Part shown: positions 45,701 to 57,754 of the stretch, in pieces
Position numbering within the stretch: the first letter of the stretch is position 1
Layout of the letters: each line of letters opens with the position of its first letter
Assembly (NCBI GenBank): GCA_012845835.1
Contig: JABAKD010000019.1
Span: 4,998,994-5,062,993, forward strand
Reading direction: 5' to 3'
From: Undaria pinnatifida
Taxonomy: Eukaryota; Sar; Phaeophyceae; Laminariales; Alariaceae
DNA: 64,000 nt
Translations under genes and position numbers: made by a program
The notes under the pieces: model-generated
Seen by the model: the letters and a program-made list of their open reading frames with translations, nothing else
What the model was told of the DNA's origin: nothing
The model's database searches: none

Positions 45701-47550
45701 CAGCGGCCGCGGTAAAGAGAGCGGTAACGGGCCGTACAGGAGACTCTAAAGCTTCGTTTTGTTTAGAGATTATGTCATGTGAAAAAGTCGAGTTTTGGGA
45801 GCGTTTCCACTTTTTGTCACAAAACGCCTTGCAGTCGGTCATTTGTTTAACACAGTTCTTGCTCCACGTCGGGAATTTACGTCACGTAGTTGACGCATCC
45901 ACTAGAAAAAAATTCCTGTTTATAACGAGTAATCGCCTGGCAAGCCCAGGATCGTAATGCACTGCAAGTCCCGGAAACCCTGTCCCCAACCATACAAGTG
46001 CGTCGTGTATCGTCCGTCGTCAGTTAGTCCTTGTTTGATTGCAAAATGAGTGGCGTAAGCTCCCCAGCAGGCACCAAGTCTAGAAGATGGTGGAAAGAGT
46101 GCGTTAGGGGCACGTTCGGAGAATATCGACGCACCTGTACATTCCACGGAAGGATCCCCTCATGGAACTTTGTAGTGGAGTGGCGCGAGGACACGTTATG
46201 GTCATTATCAGCCGCGATGACAACTTGTTGTACATCCCACAAGAACCTTACCTCGAAAAATGCCCGCTTTCGCATTTAACCGGCACGTTCTGGGGTGGAC
46301 TCAACATAATTACTTTTCACACTTGTCGGGTACTCGATAGGCGTGCCCATGACCGCGATTTGTTACGTGGTATATCGTCGTTGAAAACACACTCACTCTT
46401 AAAACACAACATTTGTTTTTAGACTGGTTGTACGATACGCGTGGACAATTCCGACGAGAGGGGCACGCTTCAAACTTCAGCTATTTAGGGATCGCCAGGA
46501 AGCGGCACGTGTTGTTGGGGAGGGTATGACAGACGCACGTCAATGGCGTGGGATGTGGTTTATAAATACTAGAGCAAAAAAAGCGCTAGTTGAGACCAAG
46601 AGAGCAAGAGAACACGACATGACAGGCTTGCTATGACAAAAGAAACGCTCCGATCAAAGAAAACAGGTACTTCGACCGCAGCCACGCGTGCATAGAGTTG
46701 CAGGATGCTGCTACGGGGCTGGACTGCTGCTGGCCCGCAAGATCGCAACATGCTGCTCCGTGCAACACGAACGAAAGGACGTGTACTCTCTAATAGGAAT
46801 AAAACTAGGTTCGCCCCTGAATCTGACCTGCGTACATGGGGACAGGAGGTGCGGAAAATTCAATCTCCAGGGGGGACGCGGAAACCAAACACCCGGGTGG
46901 GTTCCGAAGCACCATCCCCGGGGATGTTGAGGACACCCGGGAATTTGCCTCAAGTATGCCGAAGGCCAAACACGTGTTAAAGGCTTACCACCCGCGACAC
47001 ACTGCACGGATCGCGCTCGAACCTTAGACCACGCGACTCCACCCCGGTCGAATTGTGCCCACCCCATCTGACGTTTGGGATAAAGGTGCGAGCACGAGGA
47101 CGTGCGCCCGAAAAAAAAGACAACTATTCTTACACATATTACCACGTAACGCCCTCTAGGGGCCATCCGGAGGACCGTACCTCCGACTCCGGCTTGTTGT
47201 GCGCCGCGCGCACCACGAGGCAGACGCCCCTGTTCTACGCCCTTCTGTATGATAGCATTTATAATACATCGTAGGTAGTATATAGCTGCAACTGGGGTTA
47301 AACAACTGTTTGCAACCTATAGGCTTGATCAGTCCGATTTACGGCGTGATAACGTAGCACGTCAACAAAGTGGAGCTAAACTAACACTATGATATGACTG
47401 CTAGGTGCTTAGTCGCACAATCTTGTGTTGATACCTGGTACGCTCTTTCTGGAAAAGTGTCATTTCAAAACCTAAAACAATTTTGTGGGTAACAAAGGGC
47501 CTCGACCACGTGGTTCGTGTCCACTGCCCGAAAACGACCAACGGCACACC
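42740..47550. other. Low-repeat interval, no gene assigned
   Basis: Short G run at 43,378-43,425. The minus ORF 43,960-44,193 starts MLSEYDRRLLDVYQKLHCGC and looks protein-like but has no family I know. The plus ORFs 46,031-46,279 and 46,162-46,422 overlap in different frames around SPAGTKSRRWWKEC, and the minus ORF 46,024-46,275 overlaps both, so no strand can be chosen. Nothing supports a specific function. Confidence 0.35.
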
Positions 47551-47557
47551 ACCACCC

Positions 47558-48318
47558 TTACGGCAACGCCTCGCGAGAACTGACCCCCCCACACACACCC
47601 CCAACAACCCCCCCGCACTCTCCTTCCCCATAGCTGTGCCCTTCGTACCTTGACCCACTATTTGCCAGCGCCACGTCGTTAATCAGTTCAGTGGACACGA
47701 TGGACCTCCCTGATTTGTTCGGTATGTGCTCCGGTACATCCCCCGATGTCCACGGGTAGAAGCAGTGCCAAGTGATGTCATCGGCGTCCGTCGCTCCCGT
47801 TACCGTCATTTTGTTGAAGTAGTAAGCGGCTGCACACCCACCAGTGCATTGCTTGACGTAATGCCACGCCTGGCAACACTGGTTACGCTCGTAGACCGTG
47901 GCCTCAAGTCGCCGAATCATTATCATCGAGCCGCAACAGTGGTTCCTGTCGTCCGCAAATATCCTGTGGACGAAAGTTGGGCGCACGCCTTCAACCGCCA
48001 GTGGAAGCGAGCGAAGGTAAGCCGCGAAGATGCCGCGAGCCTCTCCTCCACGGCATAGTTCGGCGTGGGACGAGTATTCGGCTGCAGACAGCTGGTAGTG
48101 CGCGCGAAAGTCAAGTTCAGCGTCCCGCCGTATCGAAATAGATGCCTGACCGTCTGTCGTCTCGTGCATGTTTTCCTGCCGGGAGTATGTATGACATAAA
48201 CCATCATTCTCTCGGTGGTTGTGCCGTCAAACGGGCCACCCTCCGTTGAGACGAGGACAGCGGCGTCCTGGAAGAAAGCCATCTCGCAAAAACTGTCCCT
48301 TGCGACCACGTTGTTCAC
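47558..48318 (-). pseudogene. N-terminal zinc-binding region resembling KDZ-type transposases
   Basis: Two overlapping minus frames (47558-48169 and 47923-48318) together suggest one coding stretch with a frameshift or intron. The main frame has 203 codons with a cysteine-rich middle (NHCCG, RNQCCQAW, KQCTGGCAAAYYF), then HCFYPWTSGDVPEHIPNKSG and SIVSTELINDVAL. In KDZ-type proteins a Cys cluster before the catalytic core is followed by a strand with an 'I-P' and a 'hVS-x-x-LL' helix, which this resembles. Its tail (47,558-47,650) becomes Gly-rich and is probably past the true exon end. Strand and order agree with the fragments at 42.5 and 37.5 kb. No ATG with clear priority; function as a transposase part is inference. 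Confidence 0.35.
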
Positions 48319-48458
48319 AGCATACCTTCAGGAGGTGAGAACCGAAAATATTGCGATGCCGTGACGAGGGCGTGCGCAGCACACGTGAACGCGGTGGGTA
48401 GGTCGATATGACCGGGTACGCAACTGGGCGTCGTAGATCCGTCGACGAGGGTTTCCAT

Positions 48459-48929
48459 CTAAAGACAGACGCATGTTTTTGCCCCCCCGGGGATGCGTCC
48501 TAGGTTCGTGGAAAGAGGAGACACACGCAATCCTTTACCGCGAGGTGCCATATCGACGTCTGTCTCCACATAACCTTGTCGAAGCAGACGCCGAGCCGAA
48601 CACCCGCTCTTGCAGCTGATTCCCTCGTACTTCGACAACCAAGTAATCATGGAATCCAACAGTGACACATCGGTATACCCTAGAGACATGCCAGCCGGTC
48701 CCCATGGCCACACCCTGCGAGATGTCACGAGGAAGTCACACCTTACGCCCATGCTGCGTTTCGGCGTAGCCAAAGCCGGGACCGCTCTCCCCGAATGGTT
48801 GACGAGCACATCGTCACCAACTCCCACCCCAGGTGAACTATGTTCCGCAATCCGGACACTTGCGTCCAGCGTGGAGGACCGCCCTCCGCGAATCACTTTT
48901 TTAGCGAACATGGACAAAATTTTCTCCAA
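48459..48929 (-). CDS. Hypothetical ORF upstream of the KDZ-like N-terminal region
   Basis: A 156-codon minus-strand ORF ending 141 bp before the next minus frame. The centre reads SMITWLSKYEGISCKSGCSA and then a basic stretch (APRGKGLRV). The plus strand is also open (48610-48981), so openness alone is weak evidence. If the KDZ-like gene is real this could be its first exon. I do not recognise a domain. Confidence 0.2.
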   Translation of the reverse strand: MEKILSMFAKKVIRGGRSSTLDASVRIAEHSSPGVGVGDDVLVNHSGRAVPALATPKRSMGVRCDFLVTSRRVWPWGPAGMSLGYTDVSLLDSMITWLSKYEGISCKSGCSARRLLRQGYVETDVDMAPRGKGLRVSPLSTNLGRIPGGAKTCVCL

Positions 48930-48984
48930 ATACTTCCCGGACGTGGGAGCCTCCCCGGGGCCACCCCTCCGGAGCCAGTAGAAG

Positions 48985-50240
48985 GGACCTTATGGTGAGC
49001 GTCGCCCGCGTGGCAAAGGTGGGACAACGTTGTAGGGTTCCTACATCGTGTCCGGAGTACTCGTCAAGTGTTCCTGCGAACAGCACGGGTGGCAACATTC
49101 GGTCTACTTATCACTGCTGCTAGCGTCTTACTGTCATCGCCCGGCAAACAAATGTATCGAACTTTTGCCTGACGTTTTTTAGAAGTGTTTCGTATAGAAA
49201 AGAAGGATATTCTTGGAAATAAAAAACAAACCTTTGTATGACAGGAGAACAAGGGTTTCATCGGGCGTCTATGAAACAATTACCGTAAACATGCACCCCA
49301 TCGTACATGAACGCGTAACCCTCTTCTGTACTGGGTGCGTCCAGCCGCCTCTGTGGTGGCCTGCGTTCCGCCACACTCACGGAACGGAGGTATGAAGTGT
49401 CTTCATCACAAATTGCCGTAGTCACTTCGCGTCCGGCTCGCGTGCCTTTTGCAGCTGCTGTCTGTCCTCTTTCGTATCTTACTACTAGCTACTGCTGCTG
49501 TACGTTGTAAGCGGGAACAGGAAGTAACAGCAGCTGACCAAGTCGCGGTTTGCTCTGTGTTGGACGTTGGGAGTCTCGTTGCCTCTCCGCGCCACCGGTA
49601 TGGATCAGCTCCCGCCTGCTTGCACCTGAAGGGAGGACAACTTGAGTCCTGTACTGCACATTATCTGCTGCTGTCGCGATCTATCTGCGGTTGATGCGAG
49701 GAGCAGCAGACGCTGGTCTGGTACTTACTAGCATTGGTTTTTTGTTGTGTCATGAAACCACATCAGCAGCAGTCTGGGCACAAATATAAGTCATGTTTAC
49801 GCTGGTATATAGTAGGTTATACGAACCTAAATTTTCACCCGGGCCGACAGCCCCAACACCGTATGGTTATCATATCCGATTGCCTTTTCGTCATATTCCC
49901 TTATTGTTCGAAAGTGCGATTTTTCCTCCTATCTATGAAACGTGTTGGCATATTTATAGTAGAGAACTAGATTTCTTCGTTCGAGTTTATGAGTCTCGTT
50001 CGATCGTTGCATTTCTAGCGCAGGTTTTCTGATGCACTCAGCTGACAGGAGAGTACGTTGGAGAACCCCCGACCATTTATTTTGTTCTTGTTTTGAAATA
50101 AGAATTCCTGTAAGCACGCGCCTTGCATGAGCAACCGCCCGAGATTTTGTTGAGTAAAATTTACTGTGTTCCCATCTGGGTTTTTCGCGAAACTCTCTGT
50201 TGCCGTCGTTGGTCGACAACGGCTCCTGAAACTTCTACCA
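48985..50240. other. No gene recognised
   Basis: Mixed sequence with a few CTGCTG-type clusters (49,450-49,700). No repeat partner in the window was seen. Confidence 0.4.
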
Positions 50241-50247
50241 ATATGGG

Positions 50248-51864
50248 TGTTGCGATTTATCGGCCCCCCCGATTTATGGGATCCCTTCGGCAATATCCGA
50301 ACCCCGCTGAATTACATCATCCCCGCCAAAAATAGCTGATCCCCCCAAAAAATATCTGATCCCGATTGATTCTACGATAGCCCCCCCCCTAAACTCAGCG
50401 TTTTTCTTTAACAGGAGTTTCATGGCGGTGCTCAATACGAGGACAGGTGCCATGAAAATAAATCTCCATACATTTTCTTGTCTGCAAAGGACCATCGAAG
50501 GATGATGTCGGGGTGGGAAGGGCCTCCGTATTTCTCGAGAAACAGTCGGGGGCTGGTTTCACACCGCGGTCCGGCTATTTCATTAGGGAAAAGTTGGGGA
50601 GGCTACCGTAGAACGACTCTCTCCCCCTAAAATATATGATCCCCCCCTAAAATATCCGATCCCCCCCTAAAATATCCGATCCCCCCCTAAAATATATCAC
50701 CCCTCCCTGAAATATATGATCCCACCCTGAACTATATAACCCCCCCCCTCCGCCTCAAACGGCCGGATGATTACCTACGAACAAGGGTAAATTATTGCCC
50801 CCCTGTATTATATCAAAGAGCGGGGTGATATATTATAAAAAATGAAAATGATATGTTGAAGTGGGTGGGAAATCGCAACACCCTCCGCGCACCCCGATAC
50901 ACTGTATCAGGGGTGGCATTGCGTCTAATACGCGCGGCGGGGATTTAACTATTTTGCATCCGGTGATATACTGTATCAGGTGTGATATATCCCCTCACTG
51001 TATCACGGGGGGGGGTGATATGCTTCACCGGGTGACCAGATATATCGCAACAGGCGGTATCCTGTATGAGGGGTTTTATAGTCCCACTGTATGTATGTAT
51101 CGGGGGGGGGGGCGACATACTTAAGGGGGGATGAGATCTTTCACCAGGTGATATACTGTATCAGGGGGTGATATAGGCCCCCGTGATCAACGGTATCTCA
51201 GTCCCCCTTGATACACTGTATATCACCGGGGCGGGGGGTTAGATATTTCAACCGGTTATATATTGTATTTCACGGGGTGATACAGCCCACCGTGACACAC
51301 TGTATCAGGCCCCTCTGATACACTGTATCAGGGGGGGGAGATATATTTCAGACGGTAATATACTGTATCATGGGATGATATAGGCCCCCGTGATACACTG
51401 TATCGGGGGGGGGGGGTATAGTATATCACGCCGCTCTTTGATAGAATACAGGGGGCCAATAATTCACCCTTGTTCGTAGGTAATCATCCGGATGTTTGAG
51501 GCGGAGGCGGGGTGCTATATTGCAGGGTGGGATCATATATTTCAGGGGGGGGTCATCGGGGTGCGCGGAGGGTGTTGCGATTTCCAACCCACTTCAACAT
51601 ATATTTTTCATTTTTTACAATATATCACCCCGCTCTTTAAAATAATACAGGGGGGCAATAATTCACCCTTGTTCGTAGGTAATCATCCGGCCGGTTGAGG
51701 CGGAGGGGGAGGTCATATATTTCAGGGTGGAATCATATATTTTAGGGGGGGATCAGATATTTTGGGGGGGGATCAGGTATTTTTGGCGGGGATGATATAT
51801 TTCATCGGGGTTCGGGTATTGCCGAATAGATCCCATAAATCGGGGGGGGCGATAAATCGCAACA
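50248..51864. mobile_element. Foldback (long inverted repeat) element with 5-bp target duplication
   Basis: Both ends read TGTTGCGATTTATCG inward, and the element is flanked by ATGGG on each side (50243-50247 and 51865-51869). The arms extend far inward: left 50,248-50,363 plus 50,624-50,905, right 51,545-51,864, with shared text such as 'ttcggcaatatccgaacccc', 'attcacccttgttcgtaggt' and 'gtgttgcgatttcc'. The centre (50,905-51,420) is a mosaic of 'gatacactgtatca' palindromes and G runs. The right arm holds a second partial copy of itself (51,420-51,545). No transposase. The class is uncertain; arms of over 300 bp predict a large hairpin. Confidence 0.85.
50364..50623. mobile_element. Nested MITE in the left arm of the foldback element
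   Basis: The opposite arm lacks this segment, so it acts as an empty site. The insert has imperfect inverted ends: TTCTACGATAGCCCCCCC at 50,370 against the complement of 'ggggaggctaccgtagaa' at 50,596-50,613 (16 of 18). The interior has no ORF of note. Exact target duplication is blurred by surrounding C runs. Confidence 0.65.
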
Positions 51865-51874
51865 ATGGGCGCCA

Positions 51875-54200
51875 CACTTTAGCGATTGAGGTATATCGCT
51901 AAAGCCTCGTCCCACCCCTTTGTCTCGCTAGCCTCCTGGTCAGGCCATGGCGGTATCGCGCGGCTCCTCCTGCCGAGAGCGATCCGTACGGCCCAGGACA
52001 TACGCTCCACACCGTGAGTCTCGAGGGCCCGTCAAAACGAGGCAAACAAATCTGTGTAAACACCAACGAAAAAAGGGATGATCCTTCCGTTTCTAGACGG
52101 AAAGTCCGAAACAACCGCACCATCTTGATCTTCCACGCCAAAGGTCGCGGTGCAACTTGACGAAATAATTGAACCTTTCGCAGCACACCGATTCGCCGCG
52201 AAAGCACCCAACGACGCAGCTGAACACACCCAACGCGCACACCCGAGGCACCCCTGATGGTAGGCGGTGGTTGCGATCCAACCCCCTCCCTTAGGAGTGC
52301 TCTAGAAGTTGTGTTTTGTTCATGATTGTTTGTCGAAAGCGGTTGGATTACTGGGTGCCACCCTCTCGTCGTAAAATATCACCACACCCACGTCCTCACC
52401 CTCTGGTTTCTTGTCTAGCCACCCCTCCTCGATCATACCCTACGGATACATGTTGGCTTCGACGGCGCGCAAGCACCGTCGCAGCCCCACGAACTACCTC
52501 AATCACCGTGCGCCTGCCAACCGGTCACCGTATGTTCCTCTACGCACTGTTTATCCCATATATATAGTCTACATTAACTCCATTTGCTCGACTTTGAATG
52601 GTTTTGGGATTAAAAAAAAAGATAAAAGGCCAAGTGGCTTTACATTTAGTCTACTATCTTAATTAGTTCTAGGTACTGGTACCTGACCAAAGAAACACGT
52701 TTTTTTTTTCGATTTTGTTTCCTCGTTCGGATTTCGTCTTAAACAGGCCCTAGTGAAGTACGCACCGCGCCTGTACTTGAAGAAAGCTTGGTGAAGATAG
52801 ACAACTATGATAGGCTAATAGTATATAGTGTCGGCTGGACACTTCGGCGAAAAAGTCGGAACGAGTTTTTTTTTCAAAAATCACACATTCACACATACAT
52901 ATTGGCACGGATCATCGCTACATCAGTAGCAAAAACATAACTTCCTCACAGCAGTATGAGAACCACAACATCAAACAACCTGGAACCACATATTCAAACT
53001 TGAGCAACACCGCCGCCGCGGTGGTTTCAGGTCATCAGAGGTGCTGCCGCTTTGCCGTACCGCAGCGAGAGTTTCTACCACCCCATGGCGGCGTGTTGCG
53101 TGCAGGATCAACTGCCTTAGTCGGGTTTGTGGTTTCTGTCTGACGTGTCACACGCCCTATTCGCACGCCACATTGTACTACGGAAACCCGCCTAATAGTC
53201 CTCCTGGGAAGGTAAGAGGGGAGAAACGAGAGGCAAGGAACACACGCCACGATTGACGAAGCCACCGCAGCCGATTTGTCGCGGGCTCTGTGGGCGCTGC
53301 TGGTGTTGTTGCCGATGGTGCTGAGTCTGAGGCCAACCGTTGGAGTCGATGCCCTCTGATGAGGGGGTTCCTGTTAGCACCATAAAGGATCTCCGTCAAC
53401 CCCGGCTGATATTATTTTTTCGCGCTCCTTCCATTCACTTGTGTTACGTTCGTCCTCTTGCCCTGCGAGGAGCATCTGCTACCTGGTAGTGCAACATGTA
53501 TATTTACTGGCGTTCCCTGGTTTTTTGGTGTTGTTCTTCGTTTTGGTTTTATATGTTGATTTGTCCGTGCTTTGATGGGTTTCGTTTGCTGGTAAGAGCT
53601 TAATAACCTGTGCCCCAAGGGTAGGAGTGATGAAAGACGGCGCCCGACAAATTATTTTCCGACACCTTTCTTCAATTTTTCAACTAGCCTCGCCCGACTG
53701 GAGGGGGGGGGGTTATCTGACACCGTCCAATCCCCAAACCGCCGTACTAAATCCTATACAAACTGAACGCACGTGTACGAAATCTTACATAAACCGAACA
53801 TAGGGGAAGTTAGAGAGCCGTCCCCTCTCTCCCTGCTAAATATCAAAGGCCTTCAATTATATAGTGCAAATAAGCTATACTTCGACCTACTAATTAATAT
53901 GTAAGACCGAACACGCAAGGGGCAGTAGACAGCCGTCCCCCACCTACCCTGGTAGGCACAAGGCCTTCTATAGTGATACAAAGTACTACTGGAAGGCGTG
54001 CTAACATAGAGAGGCCATAGCTGCGTATAGTGACGGCGACGTCGGCCGTGGTGAGTTGTTTCAGAAGCAGCTGTAACGTACCTCCCATGTGGAGCAGGAG
54101 ACTTCGAAGAGATGTGGGATAGGTACCGTTTATGGCGCGGCGCGCGGATTACCGTTTGTTTGCTGTAGCTCTGTAGAACGGCCTTGGCCCAATATACTAT
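51875..54200. other. No gene recognised; small duplication at 53,760-53,990
   Basis: A hairpin 'tttagcgatt...tatcgctaaa' lies at 51,878-51,904 just outside the foldback element. Two diverged copies of about 130 bp, sharing 'accgaacac/ta', 'agccgtcccc' and 'aaggccttc', lie at 53,788-53,870 and 53,910-53,985. ORFs at 51899-52281 (minus) and 53035-53399 have no motifs. Confidence 0.45.
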
Positions 54201-54202
54201 AA

Positions 54203-55560
54203 AAATATAAATTCACTCCAGCTGTGAGATCGGAGATTTAGTCGAAACTCATATTTGCAAGCTGTGTGTGATACTCCGATCGCGCGTATTACGGGCTTTG
54301 TGTCCTCATTAAGGATATATATAGGTCGGCGACTGCCCTTGCAACTACAGTGTAGCTATCAGGGTCAACAGGGTGATGTTACTCAGTCTGTGCGTGGAAA
54401 CTACAAAACCCGTTTTTGAGGGGGACAACATTTGACAGCTGTGGAAGGAAATGCATCAGTTTAGTAAGTGAATCCTGTAAGTCGTATAACCAGTGAGAGG
54501 AGGGCGGAGTTTTTGAATGGCGTGGGGGGCTAGGTTTGATCAAGAGGGAGTGGGGGGGCGGGGGGGGACGAGACGGGCGGGTCAGCTCAATCCGGGCGTG
54601 GAAACTACAAATCCTTCAAGGGGATGAATCTGACTGTTTTGGAAAGAACGCACCAGCTTATCATGTTTATCCTGTAAGTCGTACAACCAGAAAGGAGAGG
54701 GCGAAGCGTTCGAGGAGGTGGGGGTGGGGTTGGGGATAGGGGGGGGTGGGGGGCGGGTGAAAGGGTTTTCGAAAATCGTTTGATCGCATAGATGTAGGGA
54801 TTTGCTATTTGAATGGTGCAGATCTAGGCGATGGTGCGGGTGGTGGGGAAGAAGGGGGGGGTGAACCTGCACAGCGGCATGGATGGGTCTTGAAAGATGA
54901 TGAGATGATACCAAGTGCGTGGGAGTGGTTTTTACAGTAGCAGATTTCAATGTTAGGTGGGGCGTTTGAGAAAGATGGAGCGGGAAGAAGGGAAGGGGTG
55001 GTTGGGAGGGGTTTTTAACAGGTTTAGGCCATATATATGATGTAAAACTACACTCCAGGTATGATATCGAAGATTTGGTCGAAACCTATTTCTTCAAGCT
55101 TGTGTGTAATACTCTGATCGTGCGTGTTACGCGGCTTGTTATACGCGTGGTGCTATGTCTAGGCGATCGTGCGGGTGGTGGGAGGAGGGGGCGTTGGGGC
55201 AGGTGGGGGGGGGGATGAATTAAAGCGATGTCATGGATGGCTGGGAAGGTAATGACGTGATATCAACTGCGTAGAAGTGTTTATTACTCTGGCCGACTTC
55301 GATTGTAGGTGGGGCGTCTGAGGAAAGGGGACGAGGAAGAAAAAACCCACACACACAAAAGAGGGGGGGGCGGGAGCGGGGGGGGGGGGATGATTTGGGG
55401 CTACGATGTGGGTGGCTAAAACGATGATGAGGTGATATCAGCTGGCTGGTAGTGTTTACTACTCTGGCAGATTTTGATTTTAGTTAGGGCGTTTGAACAA
55501 GAGGGATCGGGGGTGGTGGGCGGGCGGCATTTTATATATCATATCCTACCTGGTACCTGG
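54203..55560 (+). repeat. Family G copy
   Basis: Head 54,210-54,460, cores at 54,410 and 54,598, type-2 modules from 54,790 through 55,500, and an internal degenerate head at 55,045-55,140. G runs lie on the plus strand as in all plus-oriented copies. The distal unit is missing: after 'gggcgtttgaacaagaggga' (55,490) it passes into other sequence. Confidence 0.7.
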
Positions 55561-57235
55561 TGTCCGGTATGTCGTACCTGGGGTACCTGCTGTGGTGCCC
55601 CATGTGGTGCGACGAGGGTACCTTGCCTTGCGCCCGAGGTGCAGCACAATCCGTGCTCGCACAGTCGAAATTTTCGCAGTATTTCAACACCAGTCACGCT
55701 TCCCGCAGCTACAGCAGGCGTCGAAAACCGCGAGCCGATGCTTTGTGTTAGGGTAGTAGTACATTTGACCACTTGTAAAAGGTTAACCAATAGCTTACCC
55801 AAACTAAGCCTTATAACGCTCTCCCCTCCTGAAACGGCGGGATAGCCGGTCGGCCGGACATACCGGCGGACCTGTCAATACATCCAAGCCGTTTCATTTC
55901 CTGCGTATACCGGGGAGAGTATTTTTCAAGTTCGACATGGGGAAAATCTGAAAACTTTCAGTCACAACGTGTATGCTTTGGGTGATGTTCCAGACTTCGT
56001 TATCGTGTTGAGAGTGGTGTTTTCAAATACGTACCAGGTATTTGTTTGCAGTGGTTGGGGAGGTGGCCTGTTCTGCATATCCGCAAAACGTATTGAAGTA
56101 CGCCGAGAAACTGCTTCGGGGGGCTAAAAAACGTGTCATTTTATCAACCTCTCCATACATTAGGATCTAAAGAATGACTGGGGAGTACCGTTCAAAATAA
56201 AAAAATTGCGCGCTTCTCGCTTGTCTCGCTCAGCATCCTTCCGCGTTCACGTCGAGGTGTTGAACGGATTGACCAGCAACAACAACAAGAGTAGCCAGCG
56301 CAATGCTCGCAACAACACAACAAGGCGTTCGAAACACTCCTACCTTGATAATCACATCAACCTTTAGAATTGCATCCACGTTTCGTTGGTGGGGATAAAT
56401 ATACATGGAATTAGTGTGGGATATTTTTTATGCGGTCCTGTAAGATGGATCGTCGATCGTGGTCCTATATATACGGAACGACTCTATGGAGCGGCGACGA
56501 AAAATACAAAACATTGCTTCTCGTACTGCGATTTTAAAAACTACCACTCCGTTCGTTGTATATAGTTTCTTTTTTTTATGGTCTGGCCTGTTTTGTTGTG
56601 TTCTCGTATCCGGTACGCTAGCATTTCGCTTGCTTTGTACCTTGCTTAATTACCATTGTTTGGCTTGCTCTGTCTCACAGTCTGTAACCACATAATAATA
56701 AGTTGCATCTCCCTAGGACGAGGAATCAACACGGACACTCGGTGTAATGATGTCGTTGGGTAGGGAACGGCCCTCCTTGAAGACGACGAACGCTCGATCA
56801 AAAGCATTTCACCATGAAATCTGATATGGAAAAGTAACGACACAGCAGTCGTACGACAATACTCGTAGGCCAAACGCTTCGAGGTGTGACATTGAAAAAA
56901 GTGTTGTGGGGACGAAATAAAACGTCAATTTGGAAATGATGCCAACTTGGAAATAGGTGTTTGCCACACGTTTTTAAAAAATTCGTTCATACTCTGCATA
57001 TATATGCCAAGACCCAAGAATAGCTCGGGCGTATACCACCCAAAATACAAAACTTTACGCTCTTCTCTCTTGTCTCGCTCAGCCCACGTACCCGATCCTG
57101 GCCAGGTGCGGAACGGATACGGCAGAACGAGAGGCATTCGAGCCACCCCCCGAAGACGAGGGTCGAACGAAGTTATTTGACCGAGACGGAATGAAACTCC
57201 TGAAATAATCCCCCAAAAAAGAATGAAAATATATA
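55560..57235. other. Mixed sequence with two dispersed fragments
   Basis: 55,975-56,130 matches the end of the 100-bp array and its right flank (25,405-25,550). 56,565-56,690 ('atggtctggcctgttttgtt' and onward) matches 6,886-6,990. 'tactacctggtacctggtgt'-like alternating text is near 55,550. No gene recognised. Confidence 0.5.
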
Positions 57236-57237
57236 TT

Positions 57238-57560
57238 TTAAAAATGAAAATACACTCCAGCTGTGAGATCGAGTATTTTGTCGAAACTCATCTTTGCAAG
57301 CTGTGTGTGTGATACTCCGATCGCGCGTATTACGGGTTGTGTATCCTCATTAAGAATATAGGTCGGCGACTCCCCTTGCAACTACAGTGTAGCTATCAGG
57401 GTCAACAGGGTGATGTTAGGCAGTCTGTGCGCGGAAACTATAAAAGCTGTTTCTGAGGGGGACAACATCTGACAGCTGTGGAAGGAAATGCATCAGTTTA
57501 TTAAGTGAATCATGTAAGTCGAACATCCGGTGAAGGGAGGGCGAAGTTTTTAGGACTATA
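57238..57560 (+). repeat. Family G head with first core
   Basis: Near-complete head ('tgaaaatacactccagctgt' at 57,244) to 'gtgaagggagggcgaagttt' at 57,550, ending before any G-run module. Confidence 0.75.
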
Positions 57561-57754
57561 CAAGGGTTCCGCATAAGGGCCGACATTCGCCGGCACCCAT
57601 GCTCCGGGTAGGGCAGGGCAGCACTTCGAATTGTTCGATTCAATACTTGGTAGAGTAAGAAACCTCACCACACACAGTCATAGTCTGCGCGTACAGTATG
57701 TAAGATAATGCCAAGAGTTCGATATAGACAAACAATCATTACAATGTACTACTA

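Noticed and set aside
46031-46422. Plus-strand gene around SPAGTKSRRWWKEC
   Set aside because: Frames shift within 130 bp and the minus strand is open too; no family recognised.
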